DNA of 64,000 nucleotides from Ochrovirga pacifica (GCF_000220525.1 NZ_AFPK01000029.1:124006-188005), one strand, 5' to 3'; shown: positions 37,067 through 44,961, counted from the stretch's first letter. Notes: generated by a model not told the origin, from the letters alone. Numbers and translations are program-made.

Positions 37067-39043
37067 TTACTTTTTTAGTGTAAAAAAGAAAGTTGTTCCT
37101 TTCCCTAACTCACTCTTTAACCATATTTTACCTTTGTGTAATTCTACAATCTTTTTTACTATAGAAAGGCCTATCCCAGAGGAATCTTTTCTTTTGTGTA
37201 AAGAATTAAAAATCTCAAATATTTTATCAAAATAAGCTTTGTCAATCCCTATTCCATTGTCTTGAACAGAAAACTGATGGTAATCTCCTACCTCTTTGTA
37301 AGCAATGTTTACAATACCTTGTTCTTTATCACTAAATTTGATGGCATTGCTTAATATGTTCTGAAACACCTGTTGCAATTTTACTCGATCCCCCATTACT
37401 TTAGGGAAACTTGTATCAAATTGTACCTGAATATGTTCTGGAATATATAGAATTGTAATTAAATCATCTAATAACAACTGAATGTCTACATTTTGATCTA
37501 ACTCTAAATTTGCACCTACACTAGAATATGCCAACACATCAGAAATTAAGCATTCCATCTTTTCTAACGTTTTTTCAACCAAATCAAAGTTTTGAAGTGT
37601 CATTTCGTCTAACTTTCCTTGGTTATCTTCCTTAATCCAAGTGATTAGTGCATCTATACTTCTTAATGGTGATTTTAAATCGTGGGATACCACATGTGCG
37701 TACTCCTGTAGATTTTCATTACTTTTTTCAAGTTCGTTTAACAATTCTTCTTTTTGATTTTCTAGAGCTTTTAAATTGGTGATGTCGTAATTAATACCAA
37801 TAGTTCCTATAAAATCTCCGTTTAAATTGTAGTTAGGTGCCCCACTAAACAGCCAGTATCTTTTTTCTCTTTTTTTATTTAGAACTACAATCTCAAAAGA
37901 ATCAGAAAGTCCGTCTTTTCTTTTTCCAACGTAATCTTTTTGGTCTGCAGCTCCAAGCAATAGTTTTACTCCGTTTTTACCAATCAATTCTTTTTTGCTG
38001 TAGCCAGACATATCCATAAAGCCTTGGTTTACAAAAACAATATCGTTATTTAGGTCAAACTCTACCAAGCCTAAATTCATATTATTGATAATGTTGCTGT
38101 ATTTTTGCCTTTCGGCTTCTAAACTTTTTTGGTATTTTCTATGCAGTGTAATGTCTCTAAAGTTCCACAAATGTCCTTTGTAAGTGTTGTCTTTTATAAT
38201 AGGTACATATTGTCTTTTGTAAATGCTTCCGTTAGCAAACTCCACTTCATCTTCAAAAAGTTGTTCTTTATTTTGAATGGTGTGATTGGTTTCCGTTAAA
38301 AAATTTGGAGACACTCTTTTTAAAACTCCTGAAGCCAAAATAACCTCCATGTAACTTTTTCCAATCAGATCTTCTAAATCGTCTTCAATTCCCAATAAAT
38401 TACAAAAATTTTGGTTGGTAAGTACAATTTCATCGTGTTCGTTTTCTAACAAAACACTGGTTTCCAAATTCATTAGCAAAGTAGACATTCTTGCTTCAGA
38501 TTCTATCAAATCTAACTCCGCTGCATTTTGCATCGTAATGTCTCTTAAAATACCTTGGGCTGCAATCGGTTTATTGTTCTCGTCATAAATAATACTCGCA
38601 TTTACTTGAGCTAGTATTTTTTTATTTTTTTTTGTGACAAGTTTCGTTCTAAAGTTTGTAATTCTACCTGTATTATATAATATCTGAAAAGAATTTGCAA
38701 TGTGTTCATATTCTTCAGGAAGCGTTAGTTTCATTAAATTTAACACACCATCTTCGTTAATCTTATAGCCTAAGACTCCTTCGGCAGCTGCGTTCATTTT
38801 TATAACATTCCCAAATAAATCCATCATAATGTATGGATCTACAATATTTTCAAAAACTCCTTTAAGCTCAGAGTTTTTTATTTTTAATAGTGCTTCTACT
38901 TTTTCTTTAGAATCTTTGTGCTTTTTATTAAGTTCGTATAGTTCTGCAGATTTTTTTTCTAGAATTTCTTCAGCCTGTTTTCTTGCTGTACGTTCTCTGG
39001 CAAGTGCTCTTTTTAATACTTCAATTTCATTATTAGCAATCAT
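37067..39043 (-). CDS. PAS-domain sensor histidine kinase next to H-NOX
   Basis: This 658-residue soluble kinase has an N-terminal coiled coil (about residues 1-52), three PAS domains (about 55-175, 180-300 and 312-430) and a HisKA/HATPase core. The core shows SHDLKSPLRSI with His454, N-box NILSNAIKF, G1 DNGIGI and G2 SGIGLSIVKK, all intact. H-NOX proteins commonly inhibit or control a co-encoded kinase; this gene starts 15 bases after the H-NOX gene, so it is the likely partner. Its FIST neighbour follows after 8 bases. No membrane segment is visible, so the complex should be cytoplasmic. Confidence 0.94.
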   Translation of the reverse strand: MIANNEIEVLKRALARERTARKQAEEILEKKSAELYELNKKHKDSKEKVEALLKIKNSELKGVFENIVDPYIMMDLFGNVIKMNAAAEGVLGYKINEDGVLNLMKLTLPEEYEHIANSFQILYNTGRITNFRTKLVTKKNKKILAQVNASIIYDENNKPIAAQGILRDITMQNAAELDLIESEARMSTLLMNLETSVLLENEHDEIVLTNQNFCNLLGIEDDLEDLIGKSYMEVILASGVLKRVSPNFLTETNHTIQNKEQLFEDEVEFANGSIYKRQYVPIIKDNTYKGHLWNFRDITLHRKYQKSLEAERQKYSNIINNMNLGLVEFDLNNDIVFVNQGFMDMSGYSKKELIGKNGVKLLLGAADQKDYVGKRKDGLSDSFEIVVLNKKREKRYWLFSGAPNYNLNGDFIGTIGINYDITNLKALENQKEELLNELEKSNENLQEYAHVVSHDLKSPLRSIDALITWIKEDNQGKLDEMTLQNFDLVEKTLEKMECLISDVLAYSSVGANLELDQNVDIQLLLDDLITILYIPEHIQVQFDTSFPKVMGDRVKLQQVFQNILSNAIKFSDKEQGIVNIAYKEVGDYHQFSVQDNGIGIDKAYFDKIFEIFNSLHKRKDSSGIGLSIVKKIVELHKGKIWLKSELGKGTTFFFTLKK

Positions 39044-39058
39044 AAAATAACTCGGGTT

Positions 39059-39595
39059 CTATCGGATTACTATAAATTTCACCTCCGTACCGTCTTCCTT
39101 AAGTTTTTCACAGGTTATTTCTGCTTCTTGTCCAAAAACCTTAAAGGTTTGCTGCATCAAACCTTTTCCTAACATGTATAAACCTTTGTCCGATTTGTAT
39201 ATCATTTCTAATCTATTGTCTGATTTATCTACAATCTCAAAAGTTGGAAGCTGAGCATCTGGATATATTTTTTGAACCTCTACATGAATATGTCCTTCAA
39301 TAGATGCTAATAAATCCATAGGATCTTTGTAGTGTTTAACCAAGTCTGGATGAGATTTAGTAAGCCCTGCAAACAAGTGTTCTGAAAAGACCATAAGCAA
39401 GTCATCGGCAGGAATTGAAGTGTTTTGGCTTAAGTTGGTTAGCAATTGTAACATTTCGGAAAAGTCATAAGTACCAATAGATGTATACGCACCTCCCGAC
39501 TCTAATTCTGATTGGTTGATAATTTGGTCAACCATAGTCAGACCAAATTTTTCTTCAACAAGTTCTAAAAATTCAGTAAAAATGATTCCTTTCAT
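39059..39595 (-). CDS. H-NOX (heme-NO-binding) domain protein
   Basis: This 178-residue protein is a stand-alone H-NOX sensor, the bacterial relative of the soluble guanylate cyclase heme domain. The proximal heme ligand is His104 in HIHVEVQKIYP, seven residues before Tyr111 as in the family. The heme-propionate motif YxSxR appears as YKSDK (Tyr133, Ser135, Lys137), with lysine in place of arginine. It should bind b-type heme and NO and pass the signal to the PAS kinase encoded 15 bases downstream. It starts 7 bases after the CheY-like gene. Family assignment is strong; ligand selectivity is inferred. Confidence 0.92.
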   Translation of the reverse strand: MKGIIFTEFLELVEEKFGLTMVDQIINQSELESGGAYTSIGTYDFSEMLQLLTNLSQNTSIPADDLLMVFSEHLFAGLTKSHPDLVKHYKDPMDLLASIEGHIHVEVQKIYPDAQLPTFEIVDKSDNRLEMIYKSDKGLYMLGKGLMQQTFKVFGQEAEITCEKLKEDGTEVKFIVIR

Positions 39596-39602
39596 AGCTA
39601 TA

Positions 39603-40016
39603 TTATACGCTGATTAATTGATTTTCACTCCAATAAGATATCAATACTTTTATTTTAGAAACATAATCTTCATATTTTAAAGGCTTTATAACATACCCCG
39701 CTATTCCAATTTTATAACACTCTAGCAAATCTTTTTTGTTATTAGAAGTACTTAATATAATAGTAGGTATGTACCTTAAAACTTCGTCCTTTTTTAGTAT
39801 TGATAAAAATTCTATACCATTAATTTTTGGCATATTTAAATCTAGCAAAATAATATTAGGCAGCCTATCTTTTTGCTCTAAAAATTTCAGAGCTTCTTCA
39901 CCATTAGCAGCATTATGGACCTTGTGATTTAAGTCCAGTACAGACAAAGCTCTTTTGAACTTCATCACCTCAATAGTATCGTCTTCAATAAGAAGTATAT
40001 TTAACAATGGCTTCAT
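39603..40016 (-). CDS. CheY-like single-domain response regulator
   Basis: This 137-residue receiver (from the ATG at 40016) has the acidic pocket EDD at residues 11-13, phospho-acceptor Asp59 in LLDLNMPKI, and Lys in VIKPLKYED; there is no output domain. I prefer the start at 40016 over an in-frame ATG at 40100. The domain begins exactly there, and a TATTTTTG promoter element at 40041-40048 lies downstream of 40100. It is the first gene of the H-NOX/FIST operon and may be the intermediate receiver between the kinases and the Hpt protein. Confidence 0.92.
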   Translation of the reverse strand: MKPLLNILLIEDDTIEVMKFKRALSVLDLNHKVHNAANGEEALKFLEQKDRLPNIILLDLNMPKINGIEFLSILKKDEVLRYIPTIILSTSNNKKDLLECYKIGIAGYVIKPLKYEDYVSKIKVLISYWSENQLISV

Positions 40017-40040
40017 GTGATTTGCTTTATGATTGATTGT

Positions 40041-40048
40041 CAAAAATA
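40041..40048 (-). promoter_or_regulatory. Probable -7 element of the seven-gene sensor operon
   Basis: On the minus strand TATTTTTG fits the Bacteroidota TAnnTTTG box and would start transcription about 18-20 bases before the ATG at 40016. No perfect -33 TTTG is seen at the usual spacing, so the promoter may need an activator. Confidence 0.5.
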
Positions 40049-40115
40049 AATATAGAATGGCAATATTGTATCTTTTATCGATATCACCAGCATAAACCAT
40101 AGACGAAATGCATTT

Positions 40116-40172
40116 ATCTGTCGACGAATGAATTTCTCATCATTTAAAGACTAAAAATTCGTTTGTCGATAG
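40116..40172. repeat. Imperfect long inverted repeat upstream of the sensor operon
   Basis: The left arm TCGACGAATGAATTT (40121-40135) matches the reverse complement of the right-hand segment at about 40154-40168 at 13 of 15 positions. A related GACGAAATG copy at 40102 lies 21 bases before the left arm. Half-site spacing of about two helical turns is usual for LytTR regulators, and TTCGTTTGT at 40158 fits the published degenerate LytTR nine-mer at eight of nine positions. Binding is unproven. Confidence 0.45.
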
Positions 40173-40288
40173 TTTTTTACCAATAGACCAACAAAGACCT
40201 GTAATGAACTAAAATCTGAAAATAAAAAAGGATGTTTAAACGACCTTTGGGGTATCGAAAATAATTCACCCACGAAATATAAAGTAAT

Positions 40289-40444
40289 ATGAAAAAATTA
40301 ACCTACACTCAGTACTTTGAAATTATTCAAAAAGCAAAACAACACAACCCTTATTTGTACGTATCTACCTACAAAGAAGCAAAAAAGAATCTTATTCCAG
40401 AGCAGTTTGTTTTGCTGCAAGAAAAAATATCAGCGGTTGCCTAA
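40289..40444 (+). CDS. Short 51-residue protein
   Basis: A small open frame starts at ATG 40289 and encodes 51 residues beginning MKKLTYTQYFEIIQKAKQ, basic and predicted helical, with no signal peptide, cysteine pair or known motif. It is directly followed by a strong terminator, which supports its being a real transcribed gene. Its start is preceded by AAATATAAAGTAAT with no Shine-Dalgarno sequence, like other genes here. It is divergent from the NO-sensor operon. I do not recognise the family. Confidence 0.6.
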   Translation: MKKLTYTQYFEIIQKAKQHNPYLYVSTYKEAKKNLIPEQFVLLQEKISAVA

Positions 40445-40451
40445 AAACAAA

Positions 40452-40482
40452 AACACTTCAATTAATTGAGGTGTTTTTTTTT
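40452..40482 (+). terminator. Terminator after the 51-residue ORF
   Basis: The arms AACACTTCAATT and AATTGAGGTGTT (one G-T pair) are followed by a nine-base T run 8 bases after the stop codon of the short gene. Confidence 0.9.
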
Positions 40483-40572
40483 AGTTGCTTCTTAATTTAC
40501 TATTTCTCTACAAATTTACTTCAGTTTATCGCTGCAATCTTTTTAATACAGGGTTCTAACTAAAAGTTTCGC

Positions 40573-40605
40573 AAAAAAAAGCCCCACTATAGTAGTGAAG
40601 CTTTT
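40573..40605 (-). terminator. Probable terminator after the tRNA gene
   Basis: On the minus strand AAGC and CACT pair with AGTG and GCTT around an ACTATAG loop, followed by eight T. It lies 13 bases after the 3' end of the tRNA. The stem contains a mismatch. Confidence 0.55.
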
Positions 40606-40617
40606 AGCTTTAGGTAG

Positions 40618-40691
40618 TGGTCCCACTTGGGCTCGAACCAAGGACCCCCTGATTATGAGTCAGGTGCTCTAACCAGCTGAGCTATGAGACC
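40618..40691 (-). tRNA. tRNA with CAU anticodon (Met elongator or Ile2)
   Basis: On the minus strand the 74-base cloverleaf has acceptor arms GGTCTCA and TGGGACC, D arm AGCTCAGCTGGTTAGAGC, anticodon stem CCTGA/TCAGG with loop CTCATAA (anticodon CAT), and T arm TTGGTTCGAGCCCAA. The discriminator is A and no CCA is encoded. CAU may read AUG (elongator methionine) or, after lysidine modification, AUA (Ile2). Three Gs or more are not expected in an initiator with this acceptor stem, so it is not tRNA-fMet. Confidence 0.93.
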
Positions 40692-40701
40692 TAAAGCGGA
40701 T

Positions 40702-40733
40702 GCAAATTTACTATATTTTTGCTTTCACACAAA
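40702..40733 (-). promoter_or_regulatory. Promoter of the tRNA gene
   Basis: On the minus strand TTTG (40733-40730), a 19-base spacer and TAAATTTGC (40710-40702) match the Bacteroidota consensus TTTG-N19-TAnnTTTG. It ends 11 bases before the mature tRNA 5' end. Confidence 0.8.
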
Positions 40734-40750
40734 TATTTTAACAGATAATC

Positions 40751-41722
40751 CTAAACGGTTCTTCCCATTAAATGATTACCAAAATCAATCAACTGATTTT
40801 TAGCCTCTTGTGTCATGTTTATTTTTTCTAAAACCTGAAAAGATTTTTGAGTATAGTTATTTATTTCTTGTTGAATTGCTGTAACTGCACCACTTTTTTT
40901 AAAAAATCTCTTTACTTCCCTAATTTTTTCTACCTCATCACAATCCGATGTACTGTAATAGGTTTTAAATTTAAGAGCCTCTGCCCCAGTTAAAGATTGT
41001 TGAGCCTTTAAGACCAAAAAAGTCTTTTTATTTTCTATAATATCACCTCCTACTTTTTTCCCAAAAGTTTTAGAATCTCCAAAGGCATCTAAATAATCGT
41101 CTTGTAACTGAAATGCCAATCCTAGATTTAAACCAAATTGATAAAAAGCATCTTGTTCCTCTTCGGTTGCTTGGGCAATAATAGCTCCCATTTGCAAAGC
41201 TGCCGCTATTAGTACAGATGTTTTTAGTCGTATCATTTCTATGTACTCTTCTAAAGTTACATCCGTTCTGGTTTCAAAATCCATATCGTATTGTTGTCCT
41301 TCACAAACTTCTATGGCTGTTTTTTGAAACAACTGCATCAAACTTTTATAAACCTTGGCATCGTAAACCTCTAAACATTGATTCGCCAAAATCATCATGG
41401 CATCCCCTGATAAAATTGCAGTGTTTACATCCCACTTTTTATGAACAGTTTCCTTTCCTCTTCTTATCGGAGCTTCATCCATAATATCATCATGCAACAG
41501 CGTAAAATTATGAAACACCTCTACCGCCAAAGCCGCATGCAATCCTTGTTTATAATCCTTTTCTAACGCGTGTAAACTCATCAAAACCAATAAAGGTCTA
41601 ATTCGTTTTCCACCTAAATTAAGTATGTAGTCTACAGGCTGATACAGGTTTAAAGGCTGTTTTGTTTTTATCTTTTGTTTTAAAAAAGCTAAAAACTCCT
41701 CTCTATAAGCTGATAAATCCAT
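40751..41722 (-). CDS. Polyprenyl diphosphate synthase
   Basis: This 323-residue isoprenyl synthase condenses isopentenyl diphosphate with allylic diphosphates. The two aspartate-rich motifs are LLHDDIMDEAPIRRG (about residues 75-89) and LQDDYLDAFGD (about 211-221); GGKRIRPLL lies near the N-terminus. The product chain length (C20 versus longer quinone side chains) cannot be settled, but the family supplies precursors for menaquinone or carotenoid pathways in Flavobacteriaceae. It is a single gene, divergent from the tetR gene with 138 bases between them. Confidence 0.92.
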   Translation of the reverse strand: MDLSAYREEFLAFLKQKIKTKQPLNLYQPVDYILNLGGKRIRPLLVLMSLHALEKDYKQGLHAALAVEVFHNFTLLHDDIMDEAPIRRGKETVHKKWDVNTAILSGDAMMILANQCLEVYDAKVYKSLMQLFQKTAIEVCEGQQYDMDFETRTDVTLEEYIEMIRLKTSVLIAAALQMGAIIAQATEEEQDAFYQFGLNLGLAFQLQDDYLDAFGDSKTFGKKVGGDIIENKKTFLVLKAQQSLTGAEALKFKTYYSTSDCDEVEKIREVKRFFKKSGAVTAIQQEINNYTQKSFQVLEKINMTQEAKNQLIDFGNHLMGRTV

Positions 41723-41798
41723 GGGTTGCTTTTTTTGCTGTAAATGTATAACAATGATTGACTTTACAAAAACCTAACTTTAAATTTAAATTAAACTA

Positions 41799-41819
41799 AG
41801 GAAACTTTTTTTGTTTCCT
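41799..41819. promoter_or_regulatory. Candidate TetR operator
   Basis: Perfect arms AGGAAAC and GTTTCCT surround a T7 spacer, and a third GTTTCC half follows at 41822-41827. The palindrome overlaps the -33 box of the promoter in front of the tetR-efflux operon, the usual place for an autorepressor site. Confidence 0.55.
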
Positions 41820-41841
41820 AAGTTTCCATTTGTATATTTGC
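41810..41841 (+). promoter_or_regulatory. Promoter of the tetR-efflux operon
   Basis: TTTG (41810-41813), a 19-base spacer and TATATTTGC (41833-41841) match the Bacteroidota consensus exactly. Transcription would begin about 15 bases upstream of the tetR ATG at 41861. Confidence 0.82.
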
Positions 41842-41860
41842 TCTCGAAAATTAGATCAAC

Positions 41861-42460
41861 ATGAAGGATAAAATTGTACAAAAGGCCACCGAAATGTTTT
41901 TAAACTATGGATTTAAAAGCGTTACTATGGACGATATATCCAAAGCATTAGGGATCTCTAAAAAAACATTATATACACACTTTAACAACAAAACACAATT
42001 GGTAAAAGAAGCAACCTCTTGCTTGCACGAACATACTGAGTGTGAAATTAGTGAAATTTTTAAACGAGATTTAAACGCTATACAAGAGCTATTTGAAGTA
42101 AAACGCTTTGTATTGTCCATTATTAAAGACGATGAGAGTTCACCACACTTTCAATTACAAAAGTTTTTCCCCGATATTCATGAAGAATTAAAAAAGAAAC
42201 AATTATCAGCAATGATTAATAGTATCCTTAACAATATTGACAAGGGAATTAAAGAAGGTGTGTATAGAACCGAGATTCATAAAGAACTAATTGCTAGAAT
42301 TTACTTTACGACCATGAGCGGAATTAAAGATGATGAAGTTTTTCCGTCTAAGCTATTTAAAAAACAAGAATTACTAGAAGCCGTTCTCGATTATCATATT
42401 AGAGCCATTGCAACCCCAAAAGGGCTAACCATATTAAATCAATTTACAAACAACCAATAA
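41861..42460 (+). CDS. TetR-family transcriptional regulator
   Basis: This 199-residue protein has an N-terminal TetR helix-turn-helix (about residues 5-52: ATEMFLNYGFKSVTMDDISKA and ISKKTLYTHFNNK) and a helical C-terminal ligand domain of typical length. It is the first gene of a four-gene efflux operon (15 bases before the TolC-like gene), so it probably represses the pump genes and itself until a toxic ligand binds. A palindrome overlaps its promoter. The ligand is unknown. Confidence 0.92.
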   Translation: MKDKIVQKATEMFLNYGFKSVTMDDISKALGISKKTLYTHFNNKTQLVKEATSCLHEHTECEISEIFKRDLNAIQELFEVKRFVLSIIKDDESSPHFQLQKFFPDIHEELKKKQLSAMINSILNNIDKGIKEGVYRTEIHKELIARIYFTTMSGIKDDEVFPSKLFKKQELLEAVLDYHIRAIATPKGLTILNQFTNNQ

Positions 42461-42474
42461 AACAATCACCAAAA

Positions 42475-43809
42475 ATGAAAAAATCTTTTTTCCAAATAGT
42501 ATGTACACTTGCATACATGCTATTTCCCATACTGGGATACACCCAAGAGAAAAAAAGCTTTTCTCTACAAGAAGCCATTGATTATGCACTTAAAAACAAT
42601 ACTTCTGTAAAAAACGCTAGTTTAGACATACAAGAAGCTAAATGGAAAAAGTGGGAAACCATTGCTACAGGTTTGCCACAAATAGACGGTAAAATAGAAT
42701 ATACCAACAACGTTATTCTACCTGACGAATTTAGTCAAGCAGCTCCAAGTGAAGATGGTGGCCCAAACTTACTATCGTTTTTGTTTCCTAAACAGCAAAT
42801 GAAACCAAGTGTTACCGTAACTCAATTAATTTTTGATGGAACTTACATTGTTGGTTTGCAATCTGCAAAAGTGTTTTTAGAAATTTCTAAAAATGCAAAA
42901 ATTAAAACCGATAAAGAAATTACTAAAACCATTACTAGTGCTTACGGAAATGTTTTGCTAAACACAGAAAGTCTACTAATTATAAACAACAACATAAAAA
43001 ACATAGAAGATACGCTAAAAGAAAGTCAAAAACTTTTTGACAACGGTTTGGCCGAGGAAGAAGATTTAGAGCAATTAAAAATTACCTTAAACGATTTAAA
43101 AAACAACAAAGTTAGATTAGAACAATATCTTGATTTTTCTAAAGGTTTGTTAAAAATGTTGATGGGCTTAGAAGAAAGTGCAACTTTAGAAATTTCTGAC
43201 TCTCTTGAAGACCTATCTGAAAACACTTTAGAACTTAAAGGATTTGGTGATAATTTTTCTGTATTTCAAAATATAGATTACCAAATATCTTTAAACAATG
43301 TAGAATCAAATCGTTTGTTATACAAGGCAGAACAAGCGAGAAGATTGCCCAGTCTCGCAGGATTTTTTAACCTAGGAAGCCAAGGTTTTGCTCAAGAGTT
43401 TGGAGACTTTCATAGCAACCAATGGTATACAACAGGAGCTATTGGAGTTAGCTTAGACATTCCTATTTTCACTTCTTTTCAAGGAACTGCTAAAAGAAAA
43501 CAAGCAAAGCTAAACTGGGAACAAGCTGAAAACGAATTGGAAGAAGCGAAAATTAAAATTGGTTTGGATATTAAAAATGCAAAAGCAGATTTTCAGTTGG
43601 CTAAAAACACGTTAATCAACAAAAAAGACAACTTAAATTTAGCAGAACGTATTGAAAAGAAAAACAACGTAAAATACAAAGAAGGGGTTGCTACCAGTTT
43701 TGAACTAAGACAAGCACAAATGCAATTGTACACTAGTCAAAGTGAATATTTACAAGCAATGGTAGAAGTCATCAACAAAAAAGCAGAACTACAATCATTA
43801 ACAAAATAA
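42475..43809 (+). CDS. TolC-family outer-membrane efflux protein
   Basis: This 444-residue protein has a signal peptide (cleaved near ILGYTQ) and two repeats of the outer-membrane efflux domain with long coiled-coil helices (for example LQEAIDYALKNNTSVKNA and the C-terminal FELRQAQMQLYTSQSEYLQA). It forms the outer-membrane channel of a tripartite RND pump. It follows tetR by 14 bases and precedes the adaptor gene by 15. Confidence 0.93.
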   Translation: MKKSFFQIVCTLAYMLFPILGYTQEKKSFSLQEAIDYALKNNTSVKNASLDIQEAKWKKWETIATGLPQIDGKIEYTNNVILPDEFSQAAPSEDGGPNLLSFLFPKQQMKPSVTVTQLIFDGTYIVGLQSAKVFLEISKNAKIKTDKEITKTITSAYGNVLLNTESLLIINNNIKNIEDTLKESQKLFDNGLAEEEDLEQLKITLNDLKNNKVRLEQYLDFSKGLLKMLMGLEESATLEISDSLEDLSENTLELKGFGDNFSVFQNIDYQISLNNVESNRLLYKAEQARRLPSLAGFFNLGSQGFAQEFGDFHSNQWYTTGAIGVSLDIPIFTSFQGTAKRKQAKLNWEQAENELEEAKIKIGLDIKNAKADFQLAKNTLINKKDNLNLAERIEKKNNVKYKEGVATSFELRQAQMQLYTSQSEYLQAMVEVINKKAELQSLTK

Positions 43810-43824
43810 AACAACCATACCACC

Positions 43825-44961
43825 ATGAAAAAAGGAATAACTATTACTGGAATTGCACTCGTTTTACTTGTTGCATGTCAGCCAAAAGCAAGCTCTACTG
43901 CAGATATAATTGCTAGTAATAACCTAAAAGATATCAAATCGCACAGAATTCAGTTGTTAAATGAAGTTGCTACACTAGAACAAGCAATCGAAAAATTAGA
44001 TACAGTAAAAAAACTTGCTTTGGTATCGACCTTAAAAGTAGAAAACGAAGATTTTTACCACACCTTTGAAGTACAAGGAAACGTAGAAACAGAACAAAAT
44101 ATTCTAATTCAACCAGAGTTTAGCGGGAACTTACAAAGGATTTTGGTTAAAGAAGGACAGCGTGTTCAAAAAGGACAAGTTATTGCTATAATTGACGATG
44201 CTGGTATGAAAAATCAGTTAGCTCAGTTAGAAGCGGCTGCAGCCTTGTCTAAAACTACGTATGAAAGACAACAACGCTTATGGGATCAAAAAATTGGTTC
44301 TGAAATTCAGTTTTTACAAGCCAAAACCAACTATTTATCTCAAAAAAATCAAGTAGCACAGCTAAAAGCTCAGTTAGATAAAGTAAATGTAAGAGCTCCA
44401 TTTTCGGGAGTTATTGATGACATTATTACCGACGAAGGTTCTTTGGTTAGTCCTGGTACAACTCCCATAGCTAGAATTGTTAACTTAGACAATATGACCA
44501 TTACAGCTCAGATTCCTGAGATTTACATCACTTCGGTTACCGAAGGTAAAATGGTTAAAGCTTATTTTCCTGTATTAAACGTATCTGCAGAAACAAAAGT
44601 AACCCAAGCGGGTAATTTTATCAATCCAGCAAGCAGAAACTTTAAAGTAGAAATGGATGTTCCTAAAGAAGTTAACGCCAAACCAAACATGACTGTTAAA
44701 TTAAACGTTAACGATTACCATAACGAACAAGCAATATTAATTCCTCAAAGCGTAATTTCAGAAAACGAACACAACCAACAATATGTGTATGTAATTGCAA
44801 AAAAAGGAAAAGATGCTATTGCTAAAAGGACGTTTGTAGAAACAGGTAAAACTCAAGGAGATTTAATAGAAGTTTTAAAAGGATTGTCAGAAGGAGATCA
44901 AGTAATTATAGAAGGTGCTAGATCGGTTAAGGATGATCAAGAAGTTTCAATCATCAAGTAA
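43825..44961 (+). CDS. RND efflux periplasmic adaptor (lipoprotein)
   Basis: This 378-residue membrane fusion protein has a lipoprotein signal peptide with lipobox LVACQ (Cys18), a coiled-coil hairpin (about residues 120-185) inside a biotinyl-lipoyl-like domain (GNLQRILVKEGQRVQKGQ and RAPFSGVIDDIITDEG), and a beta-barrel domain. It links the RND permease to the TolC-like channel. It begins 15 bases after the channel gene and 10 bases before the permease gene. Confidence 0.93.
   Translation: MKKGITITGIALVLLVACQPKASSTADIIASNNLKDIKSHRIQLLNEVATLEQAIEKLDTVKKLALVSTLKVENEDFYHTFEVQGNVETEQNILIQPEFSGNLQRILVKEGQRVQKGQVIAIIDDAGMKNQLAQLEAAAALSKTTYERQQRLWDQKIGSEIQFLQAKTNYLSQKNQVAQLKAQLDKVNVRAPFSGVIDDIITDEGSLVSPGTTPIARIVNLDNMTITAQIPEIYITSVTEGKMVKAYFPVLNVSAETKVTQAGNFINPASRNFKVEMDVPKEVNAKPNMTVKLNVNDYHNEQAILIPQSVISENEHNQQYVYVIAKKGKDAIAKRTFVETGKTQGDLIEVLKGLSEGDQVIIEGARSVKDDQEVSIIK

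Noticed and set aside
40017-40100. Longer start of the CheY-like gene at 40100
   Set aside because: The receiver domain begins at 40016, and the probable promoter box at 40041-40048 lies inside the extension.
40618-40691. Phage or island attachment site at the tRNA gene
   Set aside because: No integrase, no direct repeat of the tRNA end nearby, and flanking genes are ordinary chromosomal genes.
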